A stretch of DNA of 64,000 nt from an uncultured Rhizobiaceae group bacterium (GTDB lineage Bacteria; Pseudomonadota; Alphaproteobacteria; Rhizobiales; Rhizobiaceae): positions 112,504 to 176,503 of the forward strand of contig CANMVS010000013.1 of the NCBI GenBank assembly GCA_947501445.1. The letters run 5' to 3'. The notes beneath the pieces are model-generated. The model worked only from the letters and a program-made list of their open reading frames with translations. It was not told the origin of the DNA and searched no databases. Numbering within the stretch: the first letter of the stretch is position 1; each line of letters begins with the position of its first letter. The position numbers were made by a program, and so were the translations under genes. Positions 27,102-35,197 of this stretch are shown here, one piece after another.

Positions 27102-27668
27102 CTATAGAACCACGACACGTGTTTCCAGAGGCACACGGGTGTACAAGTCAATCACGTGATCATTGATCATGCGGATACAACCGTTTGAGACCGAACGGCC
27201 GATTGAACTTGGCTGGGTTGTTCCGTGGATGCGATAATAGGTGTCTCTGCCACCGCGATACAGATAAAGAGCGCGCGCGCCAAGCGGGTTGTTCGGGCCT
27301 CCTGGAACGCCCTTTGCATAACGCGCGTATTTCTTCGGCGAGCGTCGTATCATATTATCCGTTGGGCGCCAGCTTGGCCATTTTGCCTTGCGCTTGATGA
27401 TCGCCTCTCCCTTGAAGGAAAGCCCGGCTTTTCCAACACCAACACCGTAACGTCTGGCTCTGCCGCGCGATTCAACCAAATAGAGAAAATGATTGGCTGG
27501 ATCGACAACGATTGTGCCGGTTGGGTACCCCCTGAACCTGACCGTTTGTGGCTCATATTGCCGTGCCACTTTGAATGGTTTGGCTTTTTTTGCGGCAAGC
27601 GCGCTGCTTGATGCCTGTGCGGCAACAATTGCAATGCTGCCAAGCAGCAATTGACGTCTGTTAAACAT
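27102..27668 (-). CDS. L,D-transpeptidase (YkuD family), exported
   Basis: Periplasmic cell-wall enzyme of 188 residues that makes 3-3 peptidoglycan cross-links or attaches proteins. An N-terminal export signal ends near SSALA at residue 25. The YkuD catalytic block is complete: H148 in YRIHGT and C164 in SNGCIRM. The RRQ near the N-terminus hints at Tat export, although the rest resembles a Sec signal. It is short compared with family members carrying LysM or peptidoglycan-binding domains; only the catalytic domain is present. Monocistronic, convergent with the HyuA-like gene. Confidence 0.93.
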   Translation of the reverse strand: MFNRRQLLLGSIAIVAAQASSSALAAKKAKPFKVARQYEPQTVRFRGYPTGTIVVDPANHFLYLVESRGRARRYGVGVGKAGLSFKGEAIIKRKAKWPSWRPTDNMIRRSPKKYARYAKGVPGGPNNPLGARALYLYRGGRDTYYRIHGTTQPSSIGRSVSNGCIRMINDHVIDLYTRVPLETRVVVL

Positions 27669-27729
27669 GGATTCTACCCCAATAATCTGAATGAATTTGA
27701 CACGGGATCACGCGGGATCCGCCTTTTAA

Positions 27730-28086
27730 TCAAACACTCAAATCAATGGGAGGACGAAAGAGCCCAGCGACAAAGGCGCGATCTGCCCGCCGATGGTCCA
27801 TCTGATCGTAATGCAGCCGCTGGCGGGCAAATTCAATGTAGACAAAAGCTGTCACATAGGAACAGTCTGCCTTGCAGGTTGCCACCTTGTAGAGCTCTGC
27901 GATTGCCTCCTTCATGCAACACAGTTCGATGCCTTTTGCAGCAATCTGGTCCTGTGTTGCGCTGCCCTGCCCCGCCACCATCATTTGGTAGCTGGCTGAT
28001 ATTTGCGGCAAATAGGGTTTGACAACCGAAACGCTTTGCGTTGCGGCGAGCAATACCAGCAATAGAAAGACAGACCATACCCTCAT
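27730..28086 (-). CDS. Small exported protein with four cysteines, unknown function
   Basis: A 118-residue protein not recognised as any family. Residues 1-22 (MRVWSVFLLLVLLAATQSVS) look like a signal peptide or membrane anchor. The remainder is helical, with a CC pair at 56-57 and C71/C75 in CKADC, which could form two disulfides in a helical hairpin, a CHCH-like spacing. The ATG at 28086 has an AAGG a few bases upstream; frames from 28122 or 28152 lack a site and would bury the signal sequence. Located 61 bp upstream of the L,D-transpeptidase on the same strand, so possibly co-expressed in the envelope. Confidence 0.6.
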   Translation of the reverse strand: MRVWSVFLLLVLLAATQSVSVVKPYLPQISASYQMMVAGQGSATQDQIAAKGIELCCMKEAIAELYKVATCKADCSYVTAFVYIEFARQRLHYDQMDHRRADRAFVAGLFRPPIDLSV

Positions 28087-28209
28087 GGACCCTTCATAGG
28101 TTAAATTAGTGAATAATTCCATATCACTGCGGTCACGCAAACGTGAGCGCATCAGAGCTGAAACGCATGCCGAACCATGCCCGGCATACGTTGCTGCTGA
28201 AAAATTTAG

Positions 28210-28971
28210 CTAGACCCTTGTGATGGACAGACCACCGTCAACCGAAACGGCCGCTCCATTCATGAAACTGGCAGCATCAGACGCCAGAAACAATGCTGAT
28301 CGGGCAATTTCCTCAGGTTCAGCAATGCGTTTTAACGCATGAAGCCCCTCCACAAAACTCAGCGCTTCTGGCGTATTGGCAACGATGGCACCCATCGGGG
28401 TGTCCGTGCCACCTGCAAGAATTGCATTGGTTCGCACGCCCTGGGGACCATATTGTGCCGCCAGAACCTTCATCAGACCAACCACGCCCGCCTTGGCTGC
28501 ACCATAGGCCGCCATGCCTGGCATTCCAAGCGTGTAGCCGACAAATGAGGAGGTAAAAACGATAGAACCGCCACCGCGCTCAATCATCGCAGGAACCTGA
28601 TATTTGGCTCCCAGAAAGGCGCTATTGAGGTTTGTCTCGATTGTCTCATCCCAGCCATCAAGTGAGATGTCATCGACCGATCCCATTGCGCCCAGACTTC
28701 CAGCATTGTTGAAAGCTATGTCAAGGCCGCCATATTCGCCAACAGCCAGTTCGACAAGTGCACTGGCGTGAGTCTCATCGCGAATATCTCCGGGCAGCGC
28801 CACGGCTGTGCCACCCGATGCGTAAATCTGTGCTACCACTTCATCAAGCAGCTTTGCCCGTCTCGCGGTTACAATGACCCGCGCACCTTCACTGGCAAAC
28901 AGGTGTGCCGCTGCCAGGCCAATACCGGAACTGGCACCCGTTATGATCGCAACTTTTCCTTCAAGAATCAT
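28210..28971 (-). CDS. SDR family oxidoreductase
   Basis: Classical short-chain dehydrogenase of 253 residues: cofactor motif TGASSGIGLAAA (about 11-22), NNAG with GSLG following, catalytic S (FTSSFVGY), Y and K (YGAAKAG), and C-terminal GAAVSVDGGLSIT. The residue after the second strand (TARRAK) suggests NADP(H) preference. ATG 28971 has GGGAG nine bases upstream; the TTG at 28989 is less likely. No neighbour gives a substrate hint. Confidence 0.92.
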   Translation of the reverse strand: MILEGKVAIITGASSGIGLAAAHLFASEGARVIVTARRAKLLDEVVAQIYASGGTAVALPGDIRDETHASALVELAVGEYGGLDIAFNNAGSLGAMGSVDDISLDGWDETIETNLNSAFLGAKYQVPAMIERGGGSIVFTSSFVGYTLGMPGMAAYGAAKAGVVGLMKVLAAQYGPQGVRTNAILAGGTDTPMGAIVANTPEALSFVEGLHALKRIAEPEEIARSALFLASDAASFMNGAAVSVDGGLSITRV

Positions 28972-29076
28972 TTTATCTGCTCCCTGCAAATGGGTTCACG
29001 AAAATTGTGAAACCACGTCTTAAAAGAGCGAAACTGTCAGAACTTCCCGATTATTGACCGGCAATCAAATTTCCAT

Positions 29077-29751
29077 TCAACCGGTTGCAGGTTTTATCAG
29101 ATCCAAAAAATGATCTTTATACGCCTGAAGCGAACCTTTTATCACCATTTCAACCGCGACAGCGGACAAGACGATGGCCATTATCCGGGTGATGACCGAG
29201 ATTACCGTTACCCCAAGCAGGCGGGAGATCGGATCTGCAAACAAAAGGCCGATCCAAACCAACAGTGAAACACCGATGATCGCCGGAATCATCGTCATAA
29301 TCTCGCTGCCATCACTTTGCACATGCGCGAACAGGATTATCGTCGCAAAGGAGCCTGGACCAACAGTGAGCGGAATGGACAAGGGAACCACAGCAATACC
29401 GCTTCGCTTATTATGACCGTCTGCTGTGGCCTTTGCATCCGCTGCAACAGGCGTTTCACTCAACATTGTCAGACCGATGCCCAATACGATAATGCCACCA
29501 GCTATCTGAAAGGCGGCCACATCAACACCAAAGAACGCCAGGATTTCTTCACCCAGCAATGCAGCGACAGACGCCGAAACAAAGACTGTCAGCGCAACAA
29601 CATTGGCGGTTTTTCTCCTTTGCTGCGGCGTGTAATCATGGGTCATTCCCAGAAATATCGGAATACCGTAGAGCGGATTTGTCAGGGCAACAAATGCTGC
29701 TGTAAATTTCAAGAAAAACTGGAAATCAAATAAGTGAATTAAATCTGTCAT
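29077..29751 (-). CDS. MarC family integral membrane protein
   Basis: A 224-residue inner-membrane protein with six helices. MarC/UPF0056 marks: FVALTNPLYGIPIFLGM near the N-terminus, FQIAGGIIVLGIGLTML in the middle, and VPLSIPLTVGPGSFATII. The N and P in TNP and the PLTVGPG loop are the family's conserved elements. Function is not established despite the old multiple-antibiotic-resistance name. The start at 29751 begins MTDLIHLF; upstream open frame to 29793 is not supported by a ribosome-binding site. Monocistronic. Confidence 0.92.
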   Translation of the reverse strand: MTDLIHLFDFQFFLKFTAAFVALTNPLYGIPIFLGMTHDYTPQQRRKTANVVALTVFVSASVAALLGEEILAFFGVDVAAFQIAGGIIVLGIGLTMLSETPVAADAKATADGHNKRSGIAVVPLSIPLTVGPGSFATIILFAHVQSDGSEIMTMIPAIIGVSLLVWIGLLFADPISRLLGVTVISVITRIMAIVLSAVAVEMVIKGSLQAYKDHFLDLIKPATG

Positions 29752-30218
29752 GCTGGACCCAAACCTGGAGGAGAAACGCCGAATAATCGTCAAATACCAA
29801 TGCAGTCAAAATCGTGATACACGCATGTTTACACAACAGATCTCGATGAGATACATTACTCTATACGCGAGTTGTCAATGAATATACAACCCTACTTAAA
29901 GTAGCGATACATAATTATTCACGGGTGAAGATCATTCAATAACGGCTATTCTGTGGCCCAAGTAAAATGGTGAATTTTCCAGGAAATCGCTTATTCGGAT
30001 GGAAGTATTTGCCGCCGCTATATCTGCCCATACGACCATAGTTCTATTCAGAGCGATGGTATGCATCGGCATGGGACGCGAAGATGCCAATTGGCCGAAT
30101 TTATGTGGTGAGGAGACCGGGAATGTGGCGCCAGCGCAGCCTGATTATGACACGAAATCGAGCAATTGTGATCAAACCGACACCACAGGCAAGTTTCCCA
30201 ATAGGTGCCAGTGGCATT
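29752..30218. other. Intergenic region without a convincing gene
   Basis: This 467-bp stretch separates marC from the DUF5666 gene. The left third is AT-rich and includes a 13-bp palindrome, CTACTTAAAGTAG (29892-29904), upstream of marC. A 103-codon and a 69-codon rightward reading frame cover the right part and overlap the DUF5666 gene; the shorter contains an internal ATG with a good GAGGAG, but neither resembles a known protein. Confidence 0.6.
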
Positions 30219-31160
30219 CTAGCCGCATGGGTCTTTGTCAACCGTCCCCAGATTTGTCAGCACCTGATTTCTGTCAATGCGCGATTCGGGTAATTCGGCA
30301 ATACGTGTGATGGGTTCGCGCGGTGTGGTCAGGGCGCAATACAATCCCCGCTGCGTTGGAACGGTCATTGGTTCCTCCCCGGCATAGGCAATGACACCGG
30401 AACCATAGATCGTATAGAGGCCGTGCGGCCCTGGTTGCGACAGGTAACCTTCCATCAGAACAGTACCAACGGTTGCTGTGAACAATCCGGTTGCCACTGT
30501 TTCTGCCCGCAAATGCCCGTCCTCGGGCTGTCCGCGCACTGTCAACAGGTCGCCTGAAATTGCGTGATTCAATTCGACGGGCGAAAACTGTGTACCGCCA
30601 ACCATATTCTGGCCTTCCGCATTCTGCCGATAGGACCCAACAACAATTGCCTGCGCCTGCGGTGCTATTCTGTCTATCCGGCTGGCCACGACACCATTGT
30701 CACGCCACAGGCCGTTTACTGCAATCCAGTCTCCCACTTCCAGCATTGCAGCAGAGCCGGTTCCAAACACTTGCGTATCAGGTGTAACAACAACGCGTGA
30801 ACCCAGTATTACAACGCCGCTGTCCGAAACGGTGGTAACCGGACCAATGATTGGCAAATAGTGATTTATATGCGCCGCCCGCCATTCGCCTTCATCAAAC
30901 AAGGCATCAACAGCAACTGTTTCACCAATTTCAAGCGCGGTGGCCGGACGGTCGCCCATGTCTGATTTGACAATGAGATCATCGGCAAAATGAACCTGCT
31001 GACCATTGACAAAAATACTGCCGAGATTGGTAATCGTACCAACAATACCGGTTCCCACGATGCCGCCTTCGCGCTCTTCATCGGGTTTATTTTGCGATGC
31101 CGAAGGTGCAATCGTCAGCAGCAGGAGCGAGAGAATACACAGGCAAAAACGTTTAATCAT
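30219..31160 (-). CDS. DUF5666 domain-containing exported protein
   Basis: A 313-residue secreted protein built from repeated small beta modules of the DUF5666 type (for example GIVGTGIVGTITNLGSIFVNG, then TALEIGETVAVDA, then AMLEVGDWIAVNGLW, then GDLLTVRG), which look like OB-like barrels. Residues 1-20 form a signal peptide (MIKRFCLCILSLLLL). The ATG at 31160 overlaps the end of the DUF6502 gene by eight bases, so translation is coupled; longer starts at 31178 or 31217 would spoil the signal peptide. Function unknown. Two families of unknown function in tight coupling suggest joint action. Confidence 0.82.
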   Translation of the reverse strand: MIKRFCLCILSLLLLTIAPSASQNKPDEEREGGIVGTGIVGTITNLGSIFVNGQQVHFADDLIVKSDMGDRPATALEIGETVAVDALFDEGEWRAAHINHYLPIIGPVTTVSDSGVVILGSRVVVTPDTQVFGTGSAAMLEVGDWIAVNGLWRDNGVVASRIDRIAPQAQAIVVGSYRQNAEGQNMVGGTQFSPVELNHAISGDLLTVRGQPEDGHLRAETVATGLFTATVGTVLMEGYLSQPGPHGLYTIYGSGVIAYAGEEPMTVPTQRGLYCALTTPREPITRIAELPESRIDRNQVLTNLGTVDKDPCG

Positions 31161-31995
31161 TCGTTTGGTCTCCGTCATCGCCAGTTTTGCTGTGCCTCCC
31201 CAGAACATATGCGCCAATGGAGAATTTGCCTTTTGCGGCAGCCGTATTGCGATCTCGATTTTGCAATTCCATCGCCTTGCGATTCAATTCCGACAGCAAC
31301 TGGGCGCTGCGCCGTTCCGATTCTTCCACCAATTCAGCGATAGATGCCTCAGAGAGGTGGCTGAAATGTGCCGCCCTTTCAAAATTTCTCCTGTCTTTGT
31401 CACCGGACAAGAGATTTTCCGTCGCGGCCAGAAGATGGGTGTGGAGATTTTTTTCATAGGCACTGATCATCGCTTCGGAATCCGGGTTGGCGATAAACAC
31501 TTCCTGAACGAGTTGAACCGCGCCCGTTTGACTATCAATGGAAATGGCACCCTCTCTCAACAGCGCGTCCAACACCGTCGCCGGCGGAAGATCAACGCGG
31601 GAATCACGAACCAGATCATCAAATCCCGGCTGCTGTACATCGGCTGCACGCTGCAAGACCAGCGGCTTGCCTTTGCTATCGATGTAAAGCTGCGCCGTGC
31701 ACCAATAGCTGATCACAAGTGTGCAGGCATTGAGCAATGATCGTTTTGTCGAGGGGCTGGTTTGTTGCTTCAGTCTGCGAACATCCTTGCGATGCAGGCC
31801 TGTCAGAAGACTGATGCGGCTATCTGTCAATTTGCTTTCCCCGGGAGAAACATCGCCGGCGGCGTCATAAAAAGCCTGTTTGAGAACCTCTGTGGCAGCA
31901 GCAAGCGTGACACCGTGCGCGATCATTGCCCGCGCAACAGGACGCAGGATACGCGCCAGGGCTGCCTGAAATTGCTCGGTGCGATTTTTACGCAC
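31153..31995 (-). CDS. DUF6502 family protein
   Basis: A 280-residue cytosolic protein. The N-terminal part (residues about 8-85: LARILRPVARAMIAHGVTL, ISLLTGLHRKDVRRLKQ) resembles a helix-turn-helix segment, consistent with DUF6502 proteins as I recall them; the C-terminal part is helical with ERAAHFSHLSEASIAELVE. The start is a GTG at 31995 with GAGGAG six bases upstream. The frame is open far upstream, past the start of the divergent adenylation gene, which cannot be right. If DNA-binding, it could control the divergent operon through the palindrome at 32114-32128 (inference). Confidence 0.78.
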   Translation of the reverse strand: MRKNRTEQFQAALARILRPVARAMIAHGVTLAAATEVLKQAFYDAAGDVSPGESKLTDSRISLLTGLHRKDVRRLKQQTSPSTKRSLLNACTLVISYWCTAQLYIDSKGKPLVLQRAADVQQPGFDDLVRDSRVDLPPATVLDALLREGAISIDSQTGAVQLVQEVFIANPDSEAMISAYEKNLHTHLLAATENLLSGDKDRRNFERAAHFSHLSEASIAELVEESERRSAQLLSELNRKAMELQNRDRNTAAAKGKFSIGAYVLGRHSKTGDDGDQTND

Positions 31996-32113
31996 GTTCG
32001 TCTCCTCATTCACAAATACTGTCAGACCATATGGTCCCGAACCGCCAAACTGCGCCCTTAAGTTCAACATATCACGCTTTCGTAACATAAATTGAAGCGG
32101 TGTGACCACATTG

Positions 32114-32128
32114 TGGGAAATTTTCCCA
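32114..32128. promoter_or_regulatory. 15-bp perfect palindrome upstream of adenylation-domain operon
   Basis: TGGGAAA-T-TTTCCCA, a perfect inverted repeat with a single central base, lies 50 bp before the adenylation gene and 119 bp before the DUF6502 start. Its position in a divergent promoter region makes it a good operator candidate. The binding protein is unknown; DUF6502 is one candidate. Confidence 0.5.
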
Positions 32129-32177
32129 TTAACAATAGCGTTATCTTTGCTGGTAGACCTATTGGGAGGTAAACACA

Positions 32178-33872
32178 ATGAGTTCATTCGCACGCGCGGT
32201 TGATTCTTTTACGTCTATTCACAACCGAACCGAGCCCCTTATGGGCGATGGGTCATCGCCGAAACGCCCGCCTTGTGAAGACACAAGGGCACTTTGGCAG
32301 ACAGACAGTTTCGCCAACCCGGCCATTGATCATCTTCCCGAGGACGAACAGATATTGTTCGAACGTTTTGGCCGCGGTCCACTGGTCAGGCCGCGGTGGA
32401 ATACCGTTCACACAGGCTTTGAGCATTTTGCAGCGGAGCAACCGGACGCAATAGCCATCGAGCATCTGGGTGCCTCAATATCCTATGGCACACTTGAGGC
32501 GCAGTCGAACCGGCTGGCCGGGGTTTTGATCAAACATGGTGTAGGCCGCGGCGATACTGTTGGCCTCTACCTGCAGCGTTCCATTGAAATGGTTGTCGGC
32601 ATATTGGCAATCCTGAAAATCGGCGCGGCCTATGTGCCCCAGCATGTTGGCGTTGCACCGACCGCGACCCTGCAACATATAACCCGTATCACCCGGGCCA
32701 AAATTGTCCTCACACTTTCAAGGTTCACGCAAGATCTGCATTGTGTGGGTGGCGATATATGCCTGGCAATCGACACCATCATGTCGGTACCCCTGAGCCA
32801 GGACAAACCGGTTGCCAGACAGAAACTGTATGTTTCGCCGGATGATCGTTGTTTTGTTCTGTTCACATCGGGCACAACCGGCATTCCCAATGGCGTGCAG
32901 ATCACCCACCGTAACGTATGCAATATTTTGCAAACCTCTCCGGGTGATCTTGGCATAAGACCGGGGATCCGGGTGGCACAATTGCTCTCGATATCCTTTG
33001 ACATGGCCGCCTGGGAGATATTGGGCTGCCTTTCAAATGGCGGAACACTCGTCATAAGGGGAAAGGAATTTCAAAGTGTCGCTGAACAGGTTGATGTCAT
33101 CATCGCAACACCGTCTGTTTTGTGCTCCATAGATGCTAAACGATGCCGCAATGTACGGATTGCAGCGGTCGCAGGTGAACCCTGCCCGCGGACGCTAGCG
33201 GATACCTGGTCGTCCTTCTGCACTTTTTACAATGCCTGCGGTCCTACTGAAACGACCATCATCAACACGGCCCATCCGCATTACCCGATGAAACCGGTTC
33301 TTAGCATCGGTCGTCCGACACCCAATAACACGGTCTATATATTGGATGAGGACCTCAAACCCTGCCGCATTGGAGAAATCGGCGAAATGTGGGCTGGCGG
33401 TGACTGTGTTTCCGCCGGATATCTTGCCAATGAAACGCTGACGAAGGAGCGCTATTGCGCCGATCCATTTTTGGGTGGTGACCGTATGATGTTCAGAACC
33501 CGCGATCTGGGTCGCTGGACGGCCACCGGAGAACTGGAACACTTTGGGCGGGTTGATGATCAGGTGAAAATTCGAGGCTTCCGGGTGGAACTGGATAGCG
33601 TTTCGGCAGTCCTTGAATCCGTTGATGGCTGTGAACAGGCGGTGACCCTGAAATTCGACAACCGGCACCTCGTTTCATTTGTCAGCCCTTCCAGCGTAGC
33701 CCTCGATCTGGCACGAAAAGCGGTTACAGACGCCCTGCCCTATTACTGCGAGCCGGCATTCATCATTGCCATGGATAGATTGCCGCGCACCGCACGCGGA
33801 AAACTCGACAAGCGCCTTTTGCTCAAAACTGCGGAAGAATACCAGCGCGAAAGCAATGAGAGGGTTGCATGA
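32178..33872 (+). CDS. Amino-acid adenylation (AMP-binding) domain protein without carrier domain
   Basis: A 564-residue adenylate-forming enzyme of the NRPS A-domain type. Core motifs: LFTSGTTGIPNG (228-239, A3), SFDMAAWE (273-280, A4, with D275 at the position that binds an alpha-amino group), YNACGPTETT (351-360, A5), FRTRDLGRW (439-447, A7), GRVDDQVKIRGFRVEL (457-472, A8) and PRTARGKLDK (536-545, A10, lysine 542). No carrier-protein or condensation domain follows, so it is not a standard NRPS. An N-terminal extension of about 70 residues precedes the domain. GGGAGG gives a good ribosome-binding site. The stop overlaps the next start (ATGA). Sequence order with its neighbour matches fungal TmpL-type proteins. 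Confidence 0.9.
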   Translation: MSSFARAVDSFTSIHNRTEPLMGDGSSPKRPPCEDTRALWQTDSFANPAIDHLPEDEQILFERFGRGPLVRPRWNTVHTGFEHFAAEQPDAIAIEHLGASISYGTLEAQSNRLAGVLIKHGVGRGDTVGLYLQRSIEMVVGILAILKIGAAYVPQHVGVAPTATLQHITRITRAKIVLTLSRFTQDLHCVGGDICLAIDTIMSVPLSQDKPVARQKLYVSPDDRCFVLFTSGTTGIPNGVQITHRNVCNILQTSPGDLGIRPGIRVAQLLSISFDMAAWEILGCLSNGGTLVIRGKEFQSVAEQVDVIIATPSVLCSIDAKRCRNVRIAAVAGEPCPRTLADTWSSFCTFYNACGPTETTIINTAHPHYPMKPVLSIGRPTPNNTVYILDEDLKPCRIGEIGEMWAGGDCVSAGYLANETLTKERYCADPFLGGDRMMFRTRDLGRWTATGELEHFGRVDDQVKIRGFRVELDSVSAVLESVDGCEQAVTLKFDNRHLVSFVSPSSVALDLARKAVTDALPYYCEPAFIIAMDRLPRTARGKLDKRLLLKTAEEYQRESNERVA

Positions 33873-35194
33873 TGTCAACGCAATCACTCAGCCGGATTGA
33901 CCACGCAAGCCGATCACCGTACTGGAGAAGGGTTACACGCCATCCCCGGCTCATGGAGTTTCAGCGACTTTTTGTGCTGGTTCTTGTGGCCAATGGTGCC
34001 TTTGGTATTTGGGGATTATCGGGTGACCTTTTCGTATCCTCCAACGGGTTCAACCTTGGTCTGATTTCAAATCTGGCCCTGATCAATTTCTCACTGGCCA
34101 TTCTTGTGCGTCAACAGCGGGTCGTTAATGGCCTGTTCTGGCTGGCGACCCGCATACCGACAAGCTGGCCCCTATGGATACGCTGGGGCGCTGGCAAGGT
34201 CTTCCACTTCGGCGGCATTCATATTGGTGGCAATATCGCAGGCTCCTTGTGGTTTTCGGTCCTTTTGGCCGGACTTGCGTGGAACTATTTCCACGGTGTC
34301 GGCAATGTCTCAACACTGGCCATCGGGCTGAGTGCCGCCATGCTTGGTCTGCTTGCATTGATGATACTCACGGCACTTGGCCCCATCAGGGCCAAATTTC
34401 ACAATATGTTCGAACGCACCCACCGATTTGCCGGCTGGCTGATTCTGGCGCTGTTCTGGTGTCATTCCATTGTCATGATCCGCGATACCGGGGCAGCAAT
34501 GACGCAATCCGCCTCGTTCTGGATGTTGTGCATCATCACAGCATCGATCATTTCTCCCTGGCTTACACTGAAGAAAGTTCCCATCGAAGTGGTCAAACCC
34601 TCAAACCATGCGGTTGCCGTGCGGTTCAACTATGGTGATACGCCCTTTCCCGGATCATCCAATGCCATCAGTGTCAGCCCGTTGATCGAGTGGCATTCCT
34701 TTGCCAATATTCCGACCCCCGGAGAAGACGGCTACAGACTGATCATTTCCCGGGCCGGTGACTGGACGGGACGGTTCATTGACAATCCGCCATCGCATGT
34801 ATGGGTCAAGGGGATTACAACTTCGGGCGTCGCCCGCATTGAGGTGCTGTTCAAAAAAGTTGTCTATATCGCCACCGGTTCCGGTATCGGTCCGGTCATG
34901 CCGCACCTGCTGGCAAAGGACGTTCCAATCAAGCTCATCTGGTCTACCCGATCACCACGCAAAACCTATGGTGACGATCTGATTGATGAAATACTCGAAG
35001 CCAGTCCGGATGCTCTGTTGTGGGATACAGACAGTCGTGGCAAGCCGGATCTTTCTCAACTGGCGCTACAGGCTGTACGCGCGTTTGATGCGGAGGCCGT
35101 CATCTGTATTTCAAACCAGAAACTGACCCGCAAAGTGGTCCATGACATGGAAAGTCTGGGCATTCCGGCCTATGGCGCAATTTGGGACAGTTAG
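33869..35194 (+). CDS. Six-TM flavin/NAD(P)-binding oxidoreductase (TmpA/TmpL C-half-like)
   Basis: A 441-residue inner-membrane oxidoreductase. Six hydrophobic helices at about 32-50, 65-81, 123-141, 148-171, 187-204 and 216-233, with histidines H113, H118, H178, H185 and H199 near helix ends. The cytosolic C-terminal half looks like a ferredoxin-reductase module: WHSFANIP (275-282, flavin-site region), SRAGDWTGRF, and the nucleotide loop ATGSGIGPVMPHL (335-347). It resembles the transmembrane oxidoreductase part of fungal TmpA/TmpL rather than ordinary ferric reductases, which have a clearer paired-histidine pattern. Coupled to the adenylation gene by a four-base overlap; three bases separate it from the crotonase gene. 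Confidence 0.78.
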   Translation: MMSTQSLSRIDHASRSPYWRRVTRHPRLMEFQRLFVLVLVANGAFGIWGLSGDLFVSSNGFNLGLISNLALINFSLAILVRQQRVVNGLFWLATRIPTSWPLWIRWGAGKVFHFGGIHIGGNIAGSLWFSVLLAGLAWNYFHGVGNVSTLAIGLSAAMLGLLALMILTALGPIRAKFHNMFERTHRFAGWLILALFWCHSIVMIRDTGAAMTQSASFWMLCIITASIISPWLTLKKVPIEVVKPSNHAVAVRFNYGDTPFPGSSNAISVSPLIEWHSFANIPTPGEDGYRLIISRAGDWTGRFIDNPPSHVWVKGITTSGVARIEVLFKKVVYIATGSGIGPVMPHLLAKDVPIKLIWSTRSPRKTYGDDLIDEILEASPDALLWDTDSRGKPDLSQLALQAVRAFDAEAVICISNQKLTRKVVHDMESLGIPAYGAIWDS

Positions 35195-35197
35195 ATC

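Noticed and set aside
30084..30293. Small rightward reading frame with an internal ATG preceded by GAGGAG
   Set aside because: It overlaps the 3' end of the DUF5666 gene on the opposite strand, resembles no family, and shows no domain pattern; a good ribosome-binding site alone is not enough.
31006..31740. 244-codon rightward frame antisense to DUF6502 and DUF5666
   Set aside because: It lies wholly opposite two better-supported genes and its protein composition is typical of a reverse-strand shadow.
32178..33872. Adenylation protein as the start of a nonribosomal peptide synthetase
   Set aside because: No carrier, condensation or thioesterase domain occurs in the protein or in neighbouring genes.
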